Assembly: GCA_009785885.1 (NCBI GenBank)
Contig: WQUE01000099.1
Span: 1 to 5,911 of the forward strand
Length of the DNA stretch: 5,911 nt
Origin: Actinomycetes bacterium
Lineage (GTDB): Bacteria > Actinomycetota > Actinomycetes > Propionibacteriales > Propionibacteriaceae
Direction: 5' to 3'
Shown: piece after piece, positions 4,157 through 5,911 of the stretch
Position numbering within the stretch: position 1 is the stretch's first letter
Layout: each line of letters opens with the position of its first letter
Position numbers and translations under genes: made by a program
The notes under the pieces: generated by a model
What the model saw: the letters and a program-made list of their open reading frames with translations, nothing else
What the model was told of the DNA's origin: nothing
Database searches by the model: none

Positions 4157-5911
4157 AATCCCACCTCCGACACGACGGACGTGGCAGCCGCGAGCGCCAC
4201 GCCAGCTCCGGAAGTCACCGCGTCATCGCCGACCGGTGCTCCGGTGGTGACCGTGGAGGCTCCCGCCCCGACTCGGCAGGCGAGTGCCGAGGCCCCGGCC
4301 AAGGAAGCGGCCCCTCCGGCCGCCGAGGTGCAGCCGGTGACCGAGGCTCCGGCCGCACCACCGGTGGACACGGCATCGTCCGCGCCGCTCACCCCGTCCC
4401 CCACGATCGGCCTGCTACCCACGGCCCAGTCCGTCGCGCCGACCCCCGAGGTGGTCCCCGGACCGACCACGACCCCCGCGGTCGAGCCTGTCGCGAGCAG
4501 TGAGCCCAAGCCGACGCTGATCGAGGTGGCGGGCCCTGCGGTGCTGGAGGTGTCCACCGCTCCCAGCCAGGCCGTGGTGCCTGCCGAGGCGATCCTGCCC
4601 GCGCCGGTGGATGTCCTCGGAGCCACGCCTGGTGCGCCAACGGACGGGAGTGCCCCCGTGCTTCCGGCGGGTGGCCGGGCGGGCCTCCTCCGCGACTTCA
4701 CGTCAGTGGATCTTCAGGCGACCAAGACGGCGCCGCCATACTTCACGCCCGGTGACGCCCTGACCTACACCGTGACGGTGACCAACAACGGAGACACGAC
4801 GGTTCCGTCCGGCTGGTCTTTCGACGACCTGGTGTTGCAGTCACAGAGCGGCCTGAGGAACGGCCAGTGGAGCATCTCCTATCAGCACGGAGGTTCGGGC
4901 ACGATCACGCCGCTGCCGGCCAGCGCCTGCGGGACGCAGGGTGGTCCGTACACGGACTACAACGGCATCGTTCACACGCAGCCGAGCTGGGGAGAGATCT
5001 GCACGATCCCGACGACGATCGCTCCAGGAGAGACCATCACCTTCTATGTGACGGTGAACACCAACAAGAGCTTCCATGAGTGCATCACGAATGATGTCTA
5101 TGTCGGCGCAACGGTCAACGGTGTGTCAAGCCATTCGCATGACAAGGCCACATCCTGCCCGGAGCCGTCGCTCGAGGTGAGCAAGACTGTGACCCCGACC
5201 ACGTTCAGCCACGTCGGTGAGACGTTGGTCTTCGACATTTGGGTCACGAACAACACGGCGCAGACCGGTTTCGTGACCGGCGGGACGAACATCTCTGCAC
5301 TCTCCGTGACGGACGCTCTGGCCGGCGGCACCGTGATCTCCAACGATTGCGTGGCCACCTATCACAGCACTCTCGCCACCGACCAGAGGTGTGAGGTCAA
5401 GGTGAGCTACACGATCACGCAGGCCGACCTTGATCGGGGCAGCGTCACCAATCACGCGACGGCCACCGCCACAGCCGGCGGCAAGTCGCTGACGGGGGAC
5501 GACTCCGCGACCGCCACGGCGCTCCAGGATGCGTCGTTGACGTTGACGAAGACTGCGAGTCGGGCGGAGGTGTCGCGTGCGGGCGACACGGTGACGTACA
5601 CGTTCGCGGTGGCGAACGACGGGAATGTGACGGTTCACGGGATCGCGATCGCCGAGGGTGCGTTCAACGGATCGGGTTCGTTGTCGGCGGCGACGTGCCT
5701 GGCGACGACCCTGGCGCCGTTTGCGTCGACGACCTGCACGGCAACGTATGTGGTGACGCAGGCGGATATCGATGCGGGTGCGACGTTGGAGAACCACGCG
5801 ACGGCGACGGGCGTGGGCCCGATGAATCAGCCGGCGGCGTCGGATGATGCTTGGGCGACCGTTGATGTGACCCAGTCGGGCAAGTTGACGTTGACGAAGT
5901 CGGCGGATCCG
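4052..5911 (+). CDS. Secreted DUF11/DUF7507-type repeat surface protein, paralogue of gene 1 (3' end outside window)
   Basis: The frame is open from ATG 4052 to the window end, exactly 620 codons without a stop. Residues 1-35 form a signal peptide: an n-region with R9-R10, a hydrophobic core, then A-T-A before N36. Residues 36 to about 215 are a linker of Ala, Pro, Val, Thr, Ser and Glu with no Cys, Phe, Tyr or Trp. Repeats follow: unit A at about 220-369 (long, four cysteines), unit B at 371-490 and unit C at 493-608 (two cysteines each). Unit D starts near 609 and is cut after 12 residues. The domain order copies gene 1, so a similar anchored stalk is expected, but the C-terminus is not visible. 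Role in the envelope is inferred and the partner is unknown. Its own promoter candidate and ribosome binding site suggest expression independent of gene 1. Codon use changes sharply near 5528. Confidence 0.95.
   Translation, partial: MTASHPSPRRPFALVCAGVLTLGMLSSLPSVPATANPTSDTTDVAAASATPAPEVTASSPTGAPVVTVEAPAPTRQASAEAPAKEAAPPAAEVQPVTEAPAAPPVDTASSAPLTPSPTIGLLPTAQSVAPTPEVVPGPTTTPAVEPVASSEPKPTLIEVAGPAVLEVSTAPSQAVVPAEAILPAPVDVLGATPGAPTDGSAPVLPAGGRAGLLRDFTSVDLQATKTAPPYFTPGDALTYTVTVTNNGDTTVPSGWSFDDLVLQSQSGLRNGQWSISYQHGGSGTITPLPASACGTQGGPYTDYNGIVHTQPSWGEICTIPTTIAPGETITFYVTVNTNKSFHECITNDVYVGATVNGVSSHSHDKATSCPEPSLEVSKTVTPTTFSHVGETLVFDIWVTNNTAQTGFVTGGTNISALSVTDALAGGTVISNDCVATYHSTLATDQRCEVKVSYTITQADLDRGSVTNHATATATAGGKSLTGDDSATATALQDASLTLTKTASRAEVSRAGDTVTYTFAVANDGNVTVHGIAIAEGAFNGSGSLSAATCLATTLAPFASTTCTATYVVTQADIDAGATLENHATATGVGPMNQPAASDDAWATVDVTQSGKLTLTKSADP
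4157..4696 (+). other. Ala/Pro/Val/Thr-rich linker of gene 2
   Basis: About 180 residues follow the signal peptide. They consist mainly of Ala, Pro, Val, Thr, Ser, Glu and Gly, with no cysteine or aromatic residue before F216. Low complexity of this type is usually disordered and extended. At the N-terminus of an anchored protein it would form the outermost part, although it could be glycosylated on its many Thr and Ser. The matching part of gene 1 is only about 80 residues. Confidence 0.75.
4709..5911 (+). repeat. Ig-like DUF11/DUF7507-type repeat array in gene 2 (continues beyond window)
   Basis: Unit A (4709-5158) is the four-cysteine type also found first in gene 1. Unit B (5162 to about 5520) and unit C (5528 to about 5875) contain QAD-[LI]-D and a following N-H-A-T-A strand. 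Unit D begins near 5876. The DNA at the openings of C and D shares an exact 16-base stretch (5536-5551 and 5884-5899), 348 bases apart. Such DNA identity is not seen between units A and B, which suggests that the more C-terminal units were copied more recently. Confidence 0.8.

Noticed and set aside
4012..4701. Antisense open frame of 229 codons opposite the start of gene 2
   Set aside because: Its Ala/Gly/Thr/Ser-rich translation is what the complement of an Ala/Pro/Val linker gives. The plus-strand gene has a ribosome binding site, signal peptide and repeats.
5126..5797. Antisense open frame of 223 codons, Arg-rich
   Set aside because: A very high Arg content with no motif is typical of an out-of-frame reading of GC-rich coding DNA.

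Overview
The window comes from a high-GC Gram-positive bacterium, most likely an actinomycete (Actinomycetota). The coding DNA is strongly GC-rich, third codon positions are almost all G or C, and the proteins are of an extracellular type common in that phylum. The genus cannot be fixed from this sequence alone.

There are only two real genes. Both lie on the plus strand, both are cut by a window edge, and they are paralogues. Gene 1 (1-3657, 5' end missing) encodes a secreted protein anchored at its C-terminus. It consists of the end of a signal peptide, a short Pro/Ser/Thr-rich linker, eight Ig-like DUF11/DUF7507-type repeats, a Pro/Thr linker with an IPTGG motif, a transmembrane helix and a short basic tail. 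Gene 2 (4052-5911, 3' end missing) has the same plan: signal peptide, a much longer Ala/Pro/Val/Thr-rich linker without aromatic residues, then three complete repeats and the start of a fourth.

Between them lie 394 bases that carry regulatory signals. Downstream of gene 1 there is a perfect 10-bp terminator hairpin, then a small 10-bp tandem repeat, an A-rich island, a GC-rich hairpin, a candidate promoter with an inverted repeat over its -35 region, a C7 tract, a possible 17-codon leader ORF and a clear Shine-Dalgarno sequence. The terminator and candidate promoter suggest that the two genes are separate transcription units.

Together the genes look like a surface-protein locus producing long, disulfide-stabilised stalks that hold something away from the cell. 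Function (adhesion, envelope structure, partner binding) cannot be read from the sequence because neither protein shows a catalytic or recognisable ligand-binding domain. I see no RNA gene, CRISPR array, insertion sequence or clearly new enzymatic system. The most useful oddities are the sharp codon-usage change near the end of gene 2, the two-unit super-repeat in gene 1, the even cysteine count in every repeat, and the non-canonical C-terminal anchor.
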